Shown: positions 8,877 to 20,835 of the stretch, piece by piece
Numbering within the stretch: position 1 is the first letter of the stretch
Layout of the letters: each line of letters begins with the position of its first letter
The notes under the pieces: model-generated
The model's input: only the letters and a program-made list of their open reading frames with translations
The model's database searches: none
What the model was told of the DNA's origin: nothing
Position numbers and translations under genes: made by a program
NCBI GenBank assembly: GCA_019218415.1
Contig: JAHUUL010000002.1
Location: 1 to 64,000, forward strand
From: Dermabacteraceae bacterium TAE3-ERU27
GTDB lineage: Bacteria > Actinomycetota > Actinomycetes > Actinomycetales > Dermabacteraceae
DNA length: 64,000 nt
Direction: 5' to 3'

Positions 8877-9622
8877 TAGTACCCATCACAGGCGCTCTCC
8901 TAGGCGCCAGGGGAGCGCTTCAGACGCTGCGAAAACTCCCCCTGTTTTCGCGCACCAATTTTGCCGGTAACGAGGTGAGCCTGGCGGAGGGGCCCGCTGC
9001 GATAGCCGCCGCAACGCTAGGGCTTGCTCTGGCAAAGAAACCGGGGCAGGCAGGAGTGGTTGCAGGCGTTGGGGCGCTCGGGTTGTTAGATGATCTTTGC
9101 GAATCTCCGGTAGGGGCCAGCAAAGGGCTACGCGGTCACCTCGGACGGTTAAAAAACGGTGAAGTCACCACGGGAGCCCTGAAGGCCGCGGGCATCCCGA
9201 TGCTCTGCCTCGCCTATTCGCTGACTACAGAAAGCCCTGCACGGGTGCTCCCCGCGGCGGTCACCGTGGCCGGTGCGGCTAACGTAGCTAACCTGTTCGA
9301 CCTGCGCCCGGGAAGATCGCTAAAGGTTCTCTGCCTGGCCGCAATGGCAAAGATAAATACCCCGCAGGGCAAGGTTCTGATAGCTACTTCGCTTTCGCTG
9401 CTGCCGGAGGATCTGCGCGGCAAAACAATGCTGGGGGATGCGGGCGCTAACGCACTCGGCGCGCTCGCGGGTCTGGCGCTATGCGAAAAATCCTCCCCCG
9501 TCACCCTGTGGGTGTCCGCGTTAGCGGTAACCGGCCTTACCCTGGCCAGCGAAAAAATAAGTTTCTCCCGCGTTATCGCCAGTGTCGCCCCGCTGCGCAT
9601 GCTGGATGAGCTGGGAAGGTAG
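8873..9622 (+). CDS. PNPT-family (MraY/WecA-like) sugar-phosphate transferase, short form
   Basis: A 249-residue polytopic membrane protein resembling polyprenyl-phosphate N-acetylhexosamine-1-phosphate transferases, which start lipid-linked glycans. The DD motif is GLLDDL, the middle aspartate sits in ANLFDLRPGR (replacing the usual NLxDGxDG), and the third is MLGDAGANALG. It is shorter than typical MraY/WecA proteins (about 320-400) and lacks the C-terminal His-rich loop of MraY. The start overlaps the steB stop (ATGA). The next genes are a MurJ-like flippase and a glycosyltransferase, so a lipid-linked precursor role is plausible. Substrate unknown. Confidence 0.72.
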   Translation: MIVPITGALLGARGALQTLRKLPLFSRTNFAGNEVSLAEGPAAIAAATLGLALAKKPGQAGVVAGVGALGLLDDLCESPVGASKGLRGHLGRLKNGEVTTGALKAAGIPMLCLAYSLTTESPARVLPAAVTVAGAANVANLFDLRPGRSLKVLCLAAMAKINTPQGKVLIATSLSLLPEDLRGKTMLGDAGANALGALAGLALCEKSSPVTLWVSALAVTGLTLASEKISFSRVIASVAPLRMLDELGR

Positions 9623-9626
9623 CAAG

Positions 9627-11225
9627 GTGGCCTCAGCGAGGGGATCTCTAGCGGGAGACATGGGGATTATTTCTGCGGTTACCCTAGCTGCACGTATCGT
9701 GGGGTTTCTGCGATACCTGGTATTCGGTATTTTTGTGGGGGGCGGTACCGTCGGTACCGTTTATGCCTCGGTAAATTTACTCCCGAATATTTTGTTTGAG
9801 GTCCTGGCTGGGGGAGCGCTTAGCGCAGCCATCATTCCGGTGCTGGCGAGGTTGCTAGAGAGCAATAAAACTCCTGATGCGAATAGCTACCTGTCATCGC
9901 TATTAACCTGGATGCTGCTGTTGTTGCTGCCGTGCAGCCTGTTCCTCTACATTTATGCGGAACCGACAGCACGTTTAGTTTTGGGGCCAGGCACCGACGC
10001 CGCAGCGCTAGGGGCACCTTTACTGCGGGTATTTTCCTGGCAGCTCCCGCTCTACGGCATCAGCGTGGTGCTTGCCGCGTTTCTGCAGTGCCAGCAGAGA
10101 TTCTTTTGGCCAGCGCTTGTACCGCTCATTTCCAGCATTACGGTAATGCTCAGTTACCTCGGTTATGCCTATTCCGCTGGAAATGCTCCCAGCCCGCAAA
10201 CCCTTAGCGAAACGGCCCGTGCTTGGCTGGGAGTTGGCACCACAGCAGGTGTAGCAATGCTGGTTTTGCCCCTCCTTGGTCCCGTAAAAAAGGCCGGTTT
10301 CAGATACCGCCCGACACTAAGATTCCCTGTAGACACCGCACCGAGAACCCTGAGATTGGCAGGTGCTGGTGTCGGAGCAGTGGTAGCTCAGCAGCTAGCG
10401 ATGCTGTGCCTTTTACTTTTCGCTATGCGCGCGGGCGGGCCCTCGACCCTCCCCGTATTCCAGTACGCCAACGCCGTCTATCTGCTACCTTTCGCGGTCA
10501 TCGTGATCCCGGTAATTACGGCTATATTCCCGCGCCTTGCAAAGATGCACGCTACCTCTGATGTGCGTGGTCTGGATCGGTTGTCAGGGCTGGGGCTAAG
10601 ACTGGTGATATTCGTTTCTGCTTTCTCGTCCGCCTGCCTGTGGGCGGCGGCTCCCGCGGTAGAAGAGTTCTTTCAACAGATAGACAGGGACGGTGTACGA
10701 GGGGTGGGGCCCACCCTGGCAGCCCTCTCTCTCGGGCTTGTCGGTTGGAGCCTGACGGTTTACGGAACACGCTTATTTAGCGCGCTACACGCGTGGGGGA
10801 AGGCCTTTATTATCGGTGCCTCCGGATGGTTATTAGCAGCAGCGGGGATCATAGCTCTTTCGCTGCTTTCTGCAGGTAACACCTCCGCGGAAACCTCTAC
10901 GGGGTTCGCGCTTTCTTTTGCGTTCGGCTTAACCATATCCGGAGCAATCGCTTATGGCGTGCTCCAGGAACATATAGCATCGGCGGGGACCGCTGTAGAA
11001 AATACGCGTACGCTCTTAGTTTCTCTTTTGAGTGGCGCAGTGGCCGGCATGGTTGGCTGGGGGATTACGCGGCTGCTGCTTTTCCCCGGGGTCGGGTTGG
11101 CCTTAACGATTGCAATCGGCATCCTGGGGGCCGCTGTTGCGGCGGTTATTTGCCTGGGGGCGAGCTTAGCCTTTGATAGGAAACTACTAGGAGAAGCTAA
11201 ACGTTTTAAACGAAAAGAGGCGTAG
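9627..11225 (+). CDS. murJ: MurJ/MviN-like lipid II flippase family protein
   Basis: A 532-residue integral membrane protein of the MOP superfamily with about 14 hydrophobic helices. The N-terminal signature ISAVTLAARIVGFLRYLVFG and VYASVNLLPNILFEVLAGGA are typical of MurJ/MviN. The family moves undecaprenyl-linked cell-wall precursors across the membrane. I chose GTG 9627, with GGGAAGG seven bases upstream; a longer reading from ATG 9582 would overlap the previous gene by 41 bases. Its neighbours suggest it may flip the product of the PNPT-type transferase, which is inference. Confidence 0.86.
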   Translation: MASARGSLAGDMGIISAVTLAARIVGFLRYLVFGIFVGGGTVGTVYASVNLLPNILFEVLAGGALSAAIIPVLARLLESNKTPDANSYLSSLLTWMLLLLLPCSLFLYIYAEPTARLVLGPGTDAAALGAPLLRVFSWQLPLYGISVVLAAFLQCQQRFFWPALVPLISSITVMLSYLGYAYSAGNAPSPQTLSETARAWLGVGTTAGVAMLVLPLLGPVKKAGFRYRPTLRFPVDTAPRTLRLAGAGVGAVVAQQLAMLCLLLFAMRAGGPSTLPVFQYANAVYLLPFAVIVIPVITAIFPRLAKMHATSDVRGLDRLSGLGLRLVIFVSAFSSACLWAAAPAVEEFFQQIDRDGVRGVGPTLAALSLGLVGWSLTVYGTRLFSALHAWGKAFIIGASGWLLAAAGIIALSLLSAGNTSAETSTGFALSFAFGLTISGAIAYGVLQEHIASAGTAVENTRTLLVSLLSGAVAGMVGWGITRLLLFPGVGLALTIAIGILGAAVAAVICLGASLAFDRKLLGEAKRFKRKEA

Positions 11226-11228
11226 GCA

Positions 11229-13947
<2,719 letters not shown>

Positions 13948-13948
<1 letters not shown>

Positions 13949-14598
13949 TGCGTGAGCGCCCCAGGGATCTGATCGGTCGCCGAGACACGGCCAGCACCGA
14001 GCTGCTGTGCCGCGGCGCGATCTGGGACGTGGTGCGCGATACCGTAAATTTCGCGCCGGGAAATACTTTTCGGCGTGACTACATTCGCCACACCGGCGCA
14101 GTGAGCATGTGCGCGCTGCGCCGGGAGGGCGAAACCTGGCAGGTACTGCTTATTAAGCAGTACCGTCATCCGGCTGGCGTTACCTTTTGGGAGCTGCCCG
14201 CCGGGCTATTGGACGTGGACGGTGAAGCACCGTATCTGTCGGCGCGCCGGGAACTGCGCGAAGAAACCGGGTACGTTAGCGCAGGCGAAAAAACCCTGAT
14301 CGATCTTTTCCCCTCCGCGGGAAGCTGCGATGAGGCGATCCGTGTGTTCGTCTCCACCGATGTCAGTTATGCCCCCGATCCCAGCTACGTGCGAGAAGGG
14401 GAGGAAGCGGAAATAGTCCACGCCTGGTGGCCGCTAGACGACGTCATCTCGGCGATCCTGGCGGGTGAGGTGCAAAACGGGGTAGTGGTGGCCGCCATTC
14501 CCGCGCTGTTGGCGGCACTTAAACAGGACGAAACCCTCGGCTGTCTGCGCCCCGCGGATGCCCCCTGGCCTGCGGCGCCGCGACTGCGCGGGATCTAA
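13948..14598 (+). CDS. NUDIX hydrolase, ADP-ribose pyrophosphatase-like
   Basis: A 216-residue NUDIX protein after pyrG, the same place as Rv1700 (ADP-ribose pyrophosphatase). The Nudix box runs through GLLDVDGEAPYLSARRELRE and continues EETGY. The preceding IKQYRHPAG and the ELPAGLLD segment match ADPRase-type members. The start shares one base with the pyrG stop (TAATG). Likely cleaves ADP-ribose or related nucleoside diphosphates; exact substrate is inference. Confidence 0.86.
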
Positions 14599-14614
14599 TC
14601 TAAACAGGCACAAA

Positions 14615-14656
14615 CGTAAGAAGCCCCTCACCGTTAATGGCGAAGGGCTTCTTACG
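14615..14656. terminator. Bidirectional hairpin terminator
   Basis: CGTAAGAAGCCC (14615-14626) is perfectly complementary to GGGCTTCTTACG (14645-14656). It lies between the convergent NUDIX and RNase D genes and can serve both strands, although no long T run follows. Confidence 0.8.
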
Positions 14657-14661
14657 CGTTG

Positions 14662-15918
14662 TTAGGCTGCGGCGATGGGGGTGGCGGCGATTACCGGGGC
14701 CGACAGGGTAACCTGCCAGTTCCTTGCCCCGTAGCTGGAAAGCGCCTGCGATACCTGCGCAACGTTAACCTCTCCCGGGTGTTCATGCACGAAACGGCGC
14801 AGGAATGACGGAGTGAGCAGGTTTTCTAGGGGCAGAGAGTTTTCTTTAGCGGTAATGCCCAGCGCATCGCGCAGATCCTGCAATCGCTGCGCGCTATCGC
14901 TGCTGCGACGGATCGAGTGACGCCCAAATTTGCTGGCGTCGGGATCCTTGATCGCAGGCAGATGCGACTGCGGTAGTGCGTAGGCAGCCTGCGCCGCACG
15001 CCAGAAACGGTCTTTGTACGCCCCTTTTACCTGTGCTGTACGCTGGAAACTGGAACGATCCTTGGGCTGGGCAAGGCTGAGCGCCACGATCGTTCTATCG
15101 CGAAGCACCAGGTGCGGCGATAGGTCTTCTTCCCGGGCAATCGAGTCTCGTAGCTGCCAAAGCTCGCGGGCCAGCGCGAGCTGGCGGGCGGACCTGAGCT
15201 TGCCCAGCCCGTGCAGCGCACGCCAAGGCTCGCTGCGTTTACGCGGCTCAGAATTTAGCCGGACATAGGAAAATTCCTCGCTGGCCCAATCGCTCTTTCC
15301 CGCGTCTATCAGCCGCTGGGACAGGATGTCGCGCACGTCAAGCAAGATATCTACGTCGAGCGCGGCATAGGCGAGCCAGGGCTTAGGCAGGGGGCGGGTA
15401 GACCAGTCGGCCGCGGAATGCTCCTTGGCGAGCTTTACCCCCAGGGTGTCTTCAACCACGGAGCCGAGGCCAACGCGCTCCATTCCGAGGAGCCGCGCGG
15501 CAAGTTCCGTATCAAAAATAGCGTCGGGGACCAACCCCAACTCGGCCAGACAGGGAAGGTCGGCACTAGCTGAATGCAGCACCCACTCCCTCCCGCTTAG
15601 CACGCGCTTTAGGCTGGGAGGCATAGAGAAAGCCAGTGGATCTATAAGGATCGTCCCGGCTTCACGGGAGTGCAGCTGAATCAGGTAGGCACGAGCGCTG
15701 TATCGGAAGGAGGAAGCGCGTTCTGAGTCAACCGCAATCGGGCCATCTCCGGACTCTGCTTTTTTGCACCATTCCAGTAGCGGCTGCAGCCTATCCACCA
15801 GATCGGGAGTCCCACCGCGCGGCTCATCCATACGGGGTAGTGCAGGCTCCTTCACCTTGACGGGACGTAGCGCCCGGTCCCGATTACGTTCCCGGGTGCG
15901 TCGTTGCGTGACGGTCAT
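14662..15918 (-). CDS. Ribonuclease D family protein with HRDC domain
   Basis: A 418-residue DEDD-type 3'-5' exoribonuclease homologue. Exonuclease motif I is IAVDSERASSFRY (Asp and Glu), motif II lies in HSASADLPCLAELGL, and motif III is LAYAALDVDILLD with the Tyr and Asp. An HRDC-like helical region follows (KLRSARQLALARELWQLRD). It overlaps the DUF3000 gene by four bases, the conserved actinobacterial pair (Rv2681-Rv2680). Probable role in RNA maturation or turnover. Confidence 0.88.
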   Translation of the reverse strand: MTVTQRRTRERNRDRALRPVKVKEPALPRMDEPRGGTPDLVDRLQPLLEWCKKAESGDGPIAVDSERASSFRYSARAYLIQLHSREAGTILIDPLAFSMPPSLKRVLSGREWVLHSASADLPCLAELGLVPDAIFDTELAARLLGMERVGLGSVVEDTLGVKLAKEHSAADWSTRPLPKPWLAYAALDVDILLDVRDILSQRLIDAGKSDWASEEFSYVRLNSEPRKRSEPWRALHGLGKLRSARQLALARELWQLRDSIAREEDLSPHLVLRDRTIVALSLAQPKDRSSFQRTAQVKGAYKDRFWRAAQAAYALPQSHLPAIKDPDASKFGRHSIRRSSDSAQRLQDLRDALGITAKENSLPLENLLTPSFLRRFVHEHPGEVNVAQVSQALSSYGARNWQVTLSAPVIAATPIAAA

Positions 15919-16529
15919 GGTGAAGAAGTAACCTCCTGGCAGCGCGGCGAACGCGCGCGATGGGTGGGAGTGAGCGGTGAGACATCAACGGGCAGCGGTG
16001 GTAGGCCTCCCGCCGCGCACATTAATGAGCCCCAGGCTGCGAAGTGCGCCGCGAGTTGCTGGGGATCCTCGGGGGTCCAAGAAGCGCGTAGTTCCGCATC
16101 CACGCTAGAGGGACGGATAGCCAAGGAACCGTACGACTGGGAAACCACCCTGGTAACGGTGCAGCCCAGTTGCAGGGCCTGCGCGTCGTTAAGTTCTAGG
16201 GACTCGGTAACCCAGGACCAGGCGACGTCCCCGAGCATGGCTTCGGTGGCAAACTCCGGCTCTAGCTGGGCATTAACCAGAGTGACGATGCGGAACTGGC
16301 CATCCCAGTTCTCCTGTCCCTCGGGATCGTGCAACAGGATGAAACGGCCCGATGCAACGTCTTCGCCCTGGAACTCCACATCGGCAGAAGCCGCGAAAGA
16401 GAACGGGGCGAGCTGCGCCGGGGCGGGAATCTCCTGCCAGCTCACCTCGGGACGCATGGCGGCCGCGGTCATCTGCTTCTGAAGCAGCAGGAAAGCTTCG
16501 CGCGCGGGAGGGAACCTGTGAAGAGTCAC
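15915..16529 (-). CDS. DUF3000 domain protein
   Basis: A 204-residue protein of the actinobacterial DUF3000 family, function unknown. It sits directly before the RNase D gene and overlaps it by four bases, as in Mycobacterium. No membrane segment or catalytic motif is visible. GTG 16529 is preceded by no ribosome site but by TAGTCT six bases upstream, suggesting a leaderless transcript. Confidence 0.8.
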   Translation of the reverse strand: MTLHRFPPAREAFLLLQKQMTAAAMRPEVSWQEIPAPAQLAPFSFAASADVEFQGEDVASGRFILLHDPEGQENWDGQFRIVTLVNAQLEPEFATEAMLGDVAWSWVTESLELNDAQALQLGCTVTRVVSQSYGSLAIRPSSVDAELRASWTPEDPQQLAAHFAAWGSLMCAAGGLPPLPVDVSPLTPTHRARSPRCQEVTSSP

Positions 16530-16541
16530 GAAAAAAGACTA
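16530..16541 (-). promoter_or_regulatory. Candidate -10 for leaderless DUF3000 transcript
   Basis: On the minus strand TAGTCT (16541-16536) is followed by six bases and then the GTG start at 16529. The TAnnnT hexamer with a 6-base gap places the predicted transcription start on the start codon. No clear -35 is seen. Confidence 0.5.
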
Positions 16542-16624
16542 GCGGCAGGCAGGTAAAGTATGGCGGCGGCGCGCCGATAACCCCAAATAGCGATGATGAA
16601 ACGGGAAGCAGAACGGTGAACCGA

Positions 16625-17134
16625 TTAGCTGCCGATACCTTCGTAGCCGGGGTAGAGGTGCACGACGCTGGTATTTAAAGCGTCCTCAACCAGATGAGCC
16701 CAGTTCAGCGCCAGCGTTTCCTCTACCAGCTGCGGCATCGTAAACACGACCACGGTCTGGGTTTCGCAGTCATCAACACCGCTTGAAACCGCGGCCAGGG
16801 CATTCTCCTCGCGCTCGGCGGAAACGACCTCGCAACCTATGCGCGTAAACGCGTCCTTACAGCTCTCCAGGACCCGTGCGGAATCGCTGCGTTCCAAGAG
16901 CTGATCGCCGCGTAGTCGCGCCGCAAGATCCCGCGCCGCCAAATCAACGCGGAAAAGCGCCAGATCGTCTGTCACCTCCGCCACCAGGGCGCGCTGGGTA
17001 ACGGCAGGCACCACGATACGAACCGACGGGCGCGAACACTCCTCATCCCCGTCGCAGCCGAGCAGCCGGACAGCGCGTTGCGCATCTGCGGGAGAAAGTT
17101 CCACTTCGGACAGCACGATAAACGAACATGACAT
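16625..17134 (-). CDS. Hypothetical protein
   Basis: A 169-residue protein that I do not recognise. I chose ATG 17134 (MSCSFIVLSEVELSP), because the longer reading runs through the divergent gene's start. It is soluble, moderately acidic, contains six Cys, and has alternating strand/helix segments (VRIVVPAV, TQTVVVFTMP) suggesting a small alpha/beta fold. A TAGTAT hexamer seven bases before the start suggests leaderless transcription. It may share a transcript with the DUF3000 gene, although a 95-base gap separates them. Confidence 0.65.
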   Translation of the reverse strand: MSCSFIVLSEVELSPADAQRAVRLLGCDGDEECSRPSVRIVVPAVTQRALVAEVTDDLALFRVDLAARDLAARLRGDQLLERSDSARVLESCKDAFTRIGCEVVSAEREENALAAVSSGVDDCETQTVVVFTMPQLVEETLALNWAHLVEDALNTSVVHLYPGYEGIGS

Positions 17135-17141
17135 GCGGACG

Positions 17142-17162
17142 ATACTAGCGCTCGCATACGAT
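17142..17162. promoter_or_regulatory. Divergent pair of leaderless -10 elements
   Basis: Between start codons at 17134 (minus) and 17169 (plus) there are 34 bases. On plus, TACGAT (17157-17162) is followed by six bases and then ATG. On minus, TAGTAT (17147-17142) is followed by seven bases and then ATG. Each promoter's -35 region would fall at the other gene's start. Confidence 0.55.
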
Positions 17163-17168
17163 GACAGC

Positions 17169-18353
17169 ATGGCAAATCGCGGGACTTGCAGAGAACTTTC
17201 ACGCCCCTCCATCACCGGCTCCCTCGCCGCGGCGAGCGCGCTCGGGTTGGGGGCGGCCTTCGGAGCCGGGGCACGTTACGTCGCGAGACAGCCAATCGTG
17301 CCGTTGCGCACGCGTCGCCCAGACGTTTACGTGCGTGGCGTCACCTCGGATCATGTTCTGCTAGATCCGACGCCGCTCACCACGGCGCCGGGACGCTACG
17401 CGATCCAACAACAGGGCGGGGCTATCCACACGCGAGTGGGAGAACCTACCAAATCCGGGAAATACGTGCGCCGCCCGATTATCGCTACCGACAGCCCGGA
17501 GAAGCTGGAACCGGGGCCGGCCTGCTGGCGCGGCACCTACTATCGCGGCACCCCGCTAACCGCCCACGGTCTTGCCTTTAACGAGGTAATGGTGCAAACC
17601 CCCGTCGGGGCCATGCCCGCCTGGCACGTACCGCCGGGGGAGGACAACGCGAGTGACGACTGGGTGATCGTCGTGCACGGGCATGGTTCTTCCCGCGTGG
17701 AAGCGTTGCGGGCACTGCCGGTTATCAACCGGCAGGGACTGCATTCCCTTAGCATCACCTACCGTAACGATCAGGACGTTCCCGCTTCGCCCGATCAGCT
17801 CTATCACCTGGGGGCGAACGAATGGGAAGACGCCGATGCGGCGATCGAATACGCTCTCGCGCAGGGGGCGCGCAAGGTTGTGGTGCTCGGCTATTCCATG
17901 GGGGGTGGCATCGCGCTTAGGTTGTCGGTACACACCCGTTTCCCGCAACAGTTGGCGGGGATCATTCTGGACGGCCCGGCCGTCGACTGGCACGACATCC
18001 TCACCTATCACGCCCGCGCGATGTGGATTCCCCGGCCGATAGAAAAAACCGCTCTCTGGATGCTCACCTCACCGCTTGGCAGCAGACTGTTGCAGCTACG
18101 CGAGCCGCTTGCGCTCGCCGAGATGAACCCGGACTTCTACGAAAACTACCTCACCTGTAAGACGCTGCTAATCCACTCTGCGGACGACGGCTTCGTTCCG
18201 ATCGGCCCCTCCCGCGACCTCGCTGCCCGCAGGCCCGATCTGATCGAGCTGAGCGAATATCAGGGGGCCCCGCACATCTGCGAATGGAATGTGGACCGTC
18301 ACCGCTGGGAGAAAGAGGTAGTGGCCTGGCTGGAGAAGACACTGGCGGAGTAG
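17169..18353 (+). CDS. Alpha/beta hydrolase, membrane-anchored
   Basis: A 394-residue alpha/beta-hydrolase. One N-terminal hydrophobic segment (about residues 18-38, Gly/Ala-rich) could anchor it or act as a signal. The nucleophile elbow is GYSMGGG, the acid lies in HSADDGFVPIG and the catalytic His in GAPHICEW. The oxyanion region is VVHGHGSSR. ATG 17169 was chosen over 17133, because it avoids overlap with the divergent gene and follows a TACGAT hexamer at leaderless spacing. Substrate unknown; an esterase or peptidase is possible. Confidence 0.82.
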   Translation: MANRGTCRELSRPSITGSLAAASALGLGAAFGAGARYVARQPIVPLRTRRPDVYVRGVTSDHVLLDPTPLTTAPGRYAIQQQGGAIHTRVGEPTKSGKYVRRPIIATDSPEKLEPGPACWRGTYYRGTPLTAHGLAFNEVMVQTPVGAMPAWHVPPGEDNASDDWVIVVHGHGSSRVEALRALPVINRQGLHSLSITYRNDQDVPASPDQLYHLGANEWEDADAAIEYALAQGARKVVVLGYSMGGGIALRLSVHTRFPQQLAGIILDGPAVDWHDILTYHARAMWIPRPIEKTALWMLTSPLGSRLLQLREPLALAEMNPDFYENYLTCKTLLIHSADDGFVPIGPSRDLAARRPDLIELSEYQGAPHICEWNVDRHRWEKEVVAWLEKTLAE

Positions 18354-18379
18354 CTAGTCGCGGCCCAGGTCCCGAGCAT

Positions 18380-19129
18380 TTACCCGGCGGAAATATATCG
18401 GCTGCAGGTGACTTCCGCTCCGACGAGCAGGGTTTCTAACCGCCAGCGGACGCTCTGCTGCCCGGGCACAGCATCACCGCCGAGCAGGGGAGGGTTCCCT
18501 GCTCCCAGCGTGAGGTGGCTTTCACTCAGGCATAATTCGTCGACCAAAGAGGCCGATAGGAATCCGGCCAGCAGCGAAGGCCCTCCCTCCAGCAGGAGGT
18601 GGCGCAGCCCCATCTGATGCAACTGTGCGCGCAGATCGGGGAGGGAGGCGAAAGGCAGTATCCGCTCTCGCGGGAATGCGGTGGGCAGATCGCTCCCCGC
18701 GGGAATCGCTAAATAGGTGGGCCAGTCCGGATCGAGGCCGGGGGGTAGGGCGCCGGAGGCAGTGACCACCACCAAGGCCGGAAACTCCTGTCCCGAGGGC
18801 CGCAGTCTGCGGATCCCGGCGCGGCCCTTCGGCCTCCGGTAAGGCTCGCTCCGAACCGTTTGCGCGCCGACCACTATGGCGTCGGCCAGCGCCCTGCAGG
18901 CAGAAAATACGAAAAAGTCTTCGTCGCTGCGCAGGCCCCGGCTGGTCCCGGATGAGTCTGCCACGGCACCGTCTATGCTGCGATTCACGACGGCCCGCAG
19001 GCTGGTGTCTCCGGCGGGCAGTAGTTCCTCGGCAAGCGTTTCTTCCCCCTGCGGGGTGGCCGTGATGGGCAGCGGGGAGGGCAAAACCCTGCCCCCGGAC
19101 AGAACCAGGTTGAACGCTACTTCGGGCAC
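18380..19129 (-). CDS. RibD C-terminal-domain reductase (Rv2671-like)
   Basis: A 249-residue protein of the pyrimidine reductase/DHFR-like family. The NADPH-binding and substrate region shows VVNRSIDGAVAD and ALADAIVVGAQTVRSEPY; the second block is LLLEGGPSLLAGFL. It lacks the deaminase domain of full RibD. The mycobacterial homologue Rv2671 can act as a dihydrofolate reductase analogue; that is known for the family, not shown here. GTG 19129 overlaps the treZ end by 13 bases, so it is probably the last gene of the trehalose operon. Confidence 0.82.
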   Translation of the reverse strand: MPEVAFNLVLSGGRVLPSPLPITATPQGEETLAEELLPAGDTSLRAVVNRSIDGAVADSSGTSRGLRSDEDFFVFSACRALADAIVVGAQTVRSEPYRRPKGRAGIRRLRPSGQEFPALVVVTASGALPPGLDPDWPTYLAIPAGSDLPTAFPRERILPFASLPDLRAQLHQMGLRHLLLEGGPSLLAGFLSASLVDELCLSESHLTLGAGNPPLLGGDAVPGQQSVRWRLETLLVGAEVTCSRYISAG

Positions 19130-20835
19130 AGTACGTACACGCTTTCCGGTGCGGCCGTGCCAGTGAAAGCCGCGTTGCTATCCGTTCCCGCCAGGATGCG
19201 CATTCCGGATAAATCTGGAACCGACACCCGGGAGGTTCCCAGGTTAATCAGCACGGCACATGCGCCGCGGTGATAAACGAGGGCGCGTTCGGTAAGCATT
19301 CGCAGCGAGGTTTGGGACAGATCCCCGGATGCGAAACACGCGTGCGCATGCCTGAGGGCGATCAGTTCCCTGTACCAGGCGAGCATATCGGCGTGCTCGG
19401 GCATCGCCAGTTCGTCCCAGTCCAGGCGCGAGTCCAGGGCGGTCTGCGCAGACTGCGGATCGGGAACCTCATCGCCCCAGCCCATGCGCGCAAACTCTTC
19501 GCGCCTGCCCGCACTAACCAGCGGGCCCAGCTCCGCATCGTGATCCGTGAAGAATGCGAACGGGGAAGAACAGGCCCATTCCTCTCCCATAAAAAGCATC
19601 GGGGTGAACGGCGAAAGCAGGTAAAGAGCGGCGGCCGCTCGTTGGGCCAGGGGACTGATCGTGTGGTGGATACGATCGCCCGCCGCGCGATTGCCCACCT
19701 GGTCATGGTTTTGCAGGGAAGCGACGAAAGCGTGACCGTCGTAGTACGGGGAAGACGGATCTACGGGAGCGCCCCAGTTTTGGTTACGGAAACTAGAAAA
19801 GCCACCGTCGTGCAGAAAGACTCGCGTGAGCGTCTTTTCTAGAGCGTTCGCTGCAGCAAAGTCCGCGTAGTACCCGGAGGTTTCACCGCTGAAGAAAACG
19901 TGTAGCGCATGGTGGATATCGTCGGCCCACTGCGCCTGCATACCCATGCCTCCCCGGTCTAGCGGAGTCACGGTGTTTGGCTGGTTTTGGTCCGATTCTG
20001 CAAACAGGGTGATGGGGTGCGAAACCGTGGCGGCATCCGCGGCCAGATCGCACAGAATGTGCCGCTCCGAATCGTCGCGCAGTTCGTGCACGGCATCCAG
20101 CCGCAGCCCGTCCAGGCGGAAGGTCTCTAGCCACTGCCGGGCGTTGTCACGGATAAAAGCGCGCACCTCGCCGCTGCCCTCATCGTCCAGGTTAACGGCC
20201 TGTCCCCAGGGGGTTTCGTGCCGGGAGGTGAAATAGGGGCCAAACATTCCCAAATAGTTTCCGGCCGGCCCCAGGTGGTTATAAACCACGTCGAGCACAA
20301 CCGCGATACCGGCCTCGTGGGCTGCGGTAATGAAACGGTTAAAGGCGTGCGGGCCGCCATACGCGCTATGCACGGCGAATAAATCAACCCCGTCATAGCC
20401 CCAGCCGCGCTCGCCGGGGAAGGCCGTCACGGGCATTACTTCCACCGCGTCTACGCCCAGCGCCGCCAGATGAGCTAATTTCGCTATCGCCGCATCGAAC
20501 GTGCCCCCCGGGGTGAAGGCTCCTACGTGCAGCTCATACAGCACCGCGCCGCGTAGATCTTTCCCGCGCCAGTGCTCGCAGTGCGTGAACTCATTTGTCG
20601 CGATAACCTCGCTTGCCCCGTGCACCCCGTCGGGCTGGCTGAGCGAACGTGGATCGGGAAGGGGTGGGCCCTGGCCATCGATGAGGAAAGCGTATCTGTC
20701 TCCGGGACGGGGAGAGGGCGCGGGCAAATACCACCAGCCCTCCCGCTCCGCGCTCTTTACCAGGGGTAGGCGTTCCCCGTTCAGCTCAATTAGCAGGCTC
20801 TGTGCGAACGGTGCCCAGACAGAAAACTCACGCAC
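19117..20835 (-). CDS. treZ: Malto-oligosyltrehalose trehalohydrolase
   Basis: Releases trehalose from maltooligosyl-trehalose made by TreY. 572 residues. An N-terminal CBM48-like domain (VREFSVWAPFAQ) precedes the GH13 barrel with VVLDVVYNHLGPAG, GLRLDAVHEL (nucleophile Asp), FAESDQNQP and LQNHDQVGNR. I chose GTG 20835: AGGAGG lies six bases upstream and the start overlaps the treY stop by eight bases. A start at 20874 would overlap far more. Confidence 0.92.
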   Translation of the reverse strand: MREFSVWAPFAQSLLIELNGERLPLVKSAEREGWWYLPAPSPRPGDRYAFLIDGQGPPLPDPRSLSQPDGVHGASEVIATNEFTHCEHWRGKDLRGAVLYELHVGAFTPGGTFDAAIAKLAHLAALGVDAVEVMPVTAFPGERGWGYDGVDLFAVHSAYGGPHAFNRFITAAHEAGIAVVLDVVYNHLGPAGNYLGMFGPYFTSRHETPWGQAVNLDDEGSGEVRAFIRDNARQWLETFRLDGLRLDAVHELRDDSERHILCDLAADAATVSHPITLFAESDQNQPNTVTPLDRGGMGMQAQWADDIHHALHVFFSGETSGYYADFAAANALEKTLTRVFLHDGGFSSFRNQNWGAPVDPSSPYYDGHAFVASLQNHDQVGNRAAGDRIHHTISPLAQRAAAALYLLSPFTPMLFMGEEWACSSPFAFFTDHDAELGPLVSAGRREEFARMGWGDEVPDPQSAQTALDSRLDWDELAMPEHADMLAWYRELIALRHAHACFASGDLSQTSLRMLTERALVYHRGACAVLINLGTSRVSVPDLSGMRILAGTDSNAAFTGTAAPESVYVLCPK

